A DNA stretch of 64,000 bases from Paenibacillus sp. YYML68. Lineage in GTDB: Bacteria; Bacillota; Bacilli; Paenibacillales; NBRC-103111. The notes below the pieces were generated by a model that saw nothing but the letters and a program-made list of their open reading frames with translations, was not told the DNA's origin and did no database searches. A program made the translations under genes and the position numbers. The DNA lies in the NCBI RefSeq assembly GCF_027923405.1, contig NZ_BQYI01000001.1:3884501-3948500 (forward strand). Reading direction: 5' to 3'. Each line of letters starts with the position of its first letter. Position 1 is the stretch's first letter. Shown here in pieces: positions 62,840-64,000 of the stretch.

Positions 62840-63280
62840 TCAAAAATCGGTCAGCATCGCCTCAAGCTCCAGCAGTCCGACCAAGCTATCACCCGTTCGT
62901 CCAATGCCGAGCACGCCCGCTCGATGACCCGCTAGTCCATTGTCCGAGGATGACTGCAGCAGCTCCATCTCTACGACCTGATGCACACTGTCGACGATCA
63001 GACCGACATCCTCGCCCTTAAACGACACGATGACGATACGGGTAGCTGAGGAGAACGGAGAAGCAGTAACGTGCAGTCTCTCTGATATATCAATAACAGG
63101 CACGATCGTCCCGCGTAAGTTGATGACGCCGAGCAGGCCCGCTCTTGCGTGCGGAACCTCTGTAATTTCTTGCAGCCGTATAATCTCGCGAACTTCATGG
63201 ATCGGCAACGCGAACTGCTCGCTACCGATACCGACTGATATAAAGGGCATATCCATGCGGCCGAATGGCTGGTTCGTCAT
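62840..63280 (-). CDS. cheW: Chemotaxis coupling protein CheW
   Basis: CheW links chemoreceptors to CheA. The 146-residue protein is one CheW domain: FISVGIGSEQFALPIHEVREIIR, LGVINLRGTIVPVIDISERL, VIVSFKGEDVGLIVDSVHQVVEM. It lies 14 bases after the receptor gene and 51 before cheA. Its C-terminal half resembles the second CheW domain of the neighbouring CheA (AGVLGIGRTGDSLVGLLELEAML against IPGLLQGIGKTSEGLIQLLDMEKVL), which suggests a common origin. Confidence 0.96.
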   Translation of the reverse strand: MTNQPFGRMDMPFISVGIGSEQFALPIHEVREIIRLQEITEVPHARAGLLGVINLRGTIVPVIDISERLHVTASPFSSATRIVIVSFKGEDVGLIVDSVHQVVEMELLQSSSDNGLAGHRAGVLGIGRTGDSLVGLLELEAMLTDF

Positions 63281-63294
63281 ACGCGCCCTCCTTG

Positions 63295-64000
63295 CTATAC
63301 TTTAAAATGCGACACAGAATCATTAAGCTGCTCCGCCAGCTGCGCAAGCGACGAGGAAGCGTTCGCCGTCTCCTCCGATGCAGCTGCTGCCTGCTCCGTT
63401 GCACTAGCGATCATTTCAACAGCACGCAGCACCTCGAGCGACTGAGCGGACTGCTCCTCACTTGCCGCTGCGATCTCAGACGCCTGCTGACTCGTCTCGT
63501 TCACACGAGAAATTATATGATCGAATGCAGTTCCGGTCTGCAGCGACAAGCCGACCGCGTTCTGAACAGCAGACACGCTGTCCAGCGTATTGTTTTGCAT
63601 CGCCTTGATGATTTGAGCGATTTGCTTCGTCGCATCGCCGCTACGCTCGGCCAGCTTGCGAACCTCATCGGCAACGACCGCGAAGCCGCGCCCTTGATCG
63701 CCTGCACGAGCCGCCTCGATCGCCGCATTAAGCGCGAGTAGATTCGTCTGTTCCGCAATTTCGTTAATGACCGCGATAATTTCTCCAATCTTGGAGGAAT
63801 CCTCCTGCAGACGCTCCATCTTCACACTCAATTGGTTCATGCTCTCGATCGCAGAGCCGACCACCTTGCCGCCATCCATTGCTTCCTTCAGCGTCATGCT
63901 GCTTAGCTCCGCCGACGCCTCGGCATTCGTGGCAACGGAGGAGATCGCACGAGACAGCTCCTTCAGCAGCTCGTTGATCGTCTGTGCCGAGGTCGATTGC
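63295..64000 (-). CDS. Methyl-accepting chemotaxis protein, C-terminal part (cut by window edge)
   Basis: Only the last 234 residues are visible. They are the cytoplasmic signalling domain, a long coiled-coil hairpin whose tip reads [21 protein letters not shown] and [18 protein letters not shown]. These are the residues that contact CheA and CheW. The end has Glu/Ala/Ser-rich helices with possible methylation pairs ([22 protein letters not shown]) and no C-terminal pentapeptide tether. The sensing domain lies right of the window. It is first in a receptor-cheW-cheA unit. Confidence 0.95.
   Translation of the reverse strand, partial: QSTSAQTINELLKELSRAISSVATNAEASAELSSMTLKEAMDGGKVVGSAIESMNQLSVKMERLQEDSSKIGEIIAVINEIAEQTNLLALNAAIEAARAGDQGRGFAVVADEVRKLAERSGDATKQIAQIIKAMQNNTLDSVSAVQNAVGLSLQTGTAFDHIISRVNETSQQASEIAAASEEQSAQSLEVLRAVEMIASATEQAAAASEETANASSSLAQLAEQLNDSVSHFKV

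Overview
The window is a GC-rich chromosomal segment from an endospore-forming member of the Bacillales, most likely Paenibacillaceae (Paenibacillus, Cohnella or a relative). Three things point there. Gene order is of the Bacillus/Paenibacillus type: hemAXCDBL-spoVID-valS-folC, engB-lonA-lonB, clpX-tig-ysoA, gerM-rph-rdgB. Spore genes are present (spoVID, lonB, a cwlD-like amidase, gerM, gerE). The valS gene has a T-box leader. Genus assignment is inference. Most genes lie on the minus strand, and the window cuts murC on the left and a chemoreceptor gene on the right.

Region by region: 1-5.3 kb holds murC (partial), folC and valS behind a valine T-box. 5.3-10.5 kb holds spoVID, an RluA-type pseudouridine synthase with a small membrane protein, a secreted phosphodiester-glycosidase-like protein and a collagen-like protein with a sigma-K-like promoter. 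10.7-23.4 kb is a tetrapyrrole supercluster in minus-strand order: hemA, hemX, siroheme dehydrogenase, hemC, a cobA-hemD fusion, hemB, terminator, then hemE, hemH, hemY. A Crp/Fnr-type regulator gene and then hemL follow. 23.4-24 kb is a degenerate repeat tract. 24-31 kb has speD, an unknown gene, engB, lonA and lonB. 31-34 kb has a CwlD-like amidase, a divergent polysaccharide deacetylase, a manganese catalase and an AT-rich lipoprotein gene. 34-40.5 kb has ispG, clpX, clpP, tig, a ysoA-like gene and a coiled-coil gene. 40.7-50.6 kb has asnB, rdgB, rph, gerM, a GGDEF protein, a HAD-like protein, an MBL hydrolase, a methyltransferase and a ROK protein. 50.8-58 kb has a pair of DGQHR/DndB-like genes, a YqjF-like gene, ydjO, a protein with copper-amine-oxidase N-terminal repeats, and an HtrA protease. 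58-59.2 kb has a small-protein/retropepsin gene pair flanked by 32-bp direct repeats, then gerE. 59.4-64 kb has mscL, cheA, cheW and a methyl-accepting protein.

Functionally the segment covers peptidoglycan and folate synthesis, almost complete glutamate-to-heme and siroheme synthesis, protein quality control (Lon, ClpXP, trigger factor, HtrA), spore formation and germination, and chemotaxis. The least explained parts are the repeat-flanked gene pair at 58.1-58.9 kb, the tandem DGQHR genes without dnd genes at 50.8-53.2 kb, and the repeat tract upstream of hemA. All family assignments come from reading motifs and overall sequence resemblance; no database search was run.
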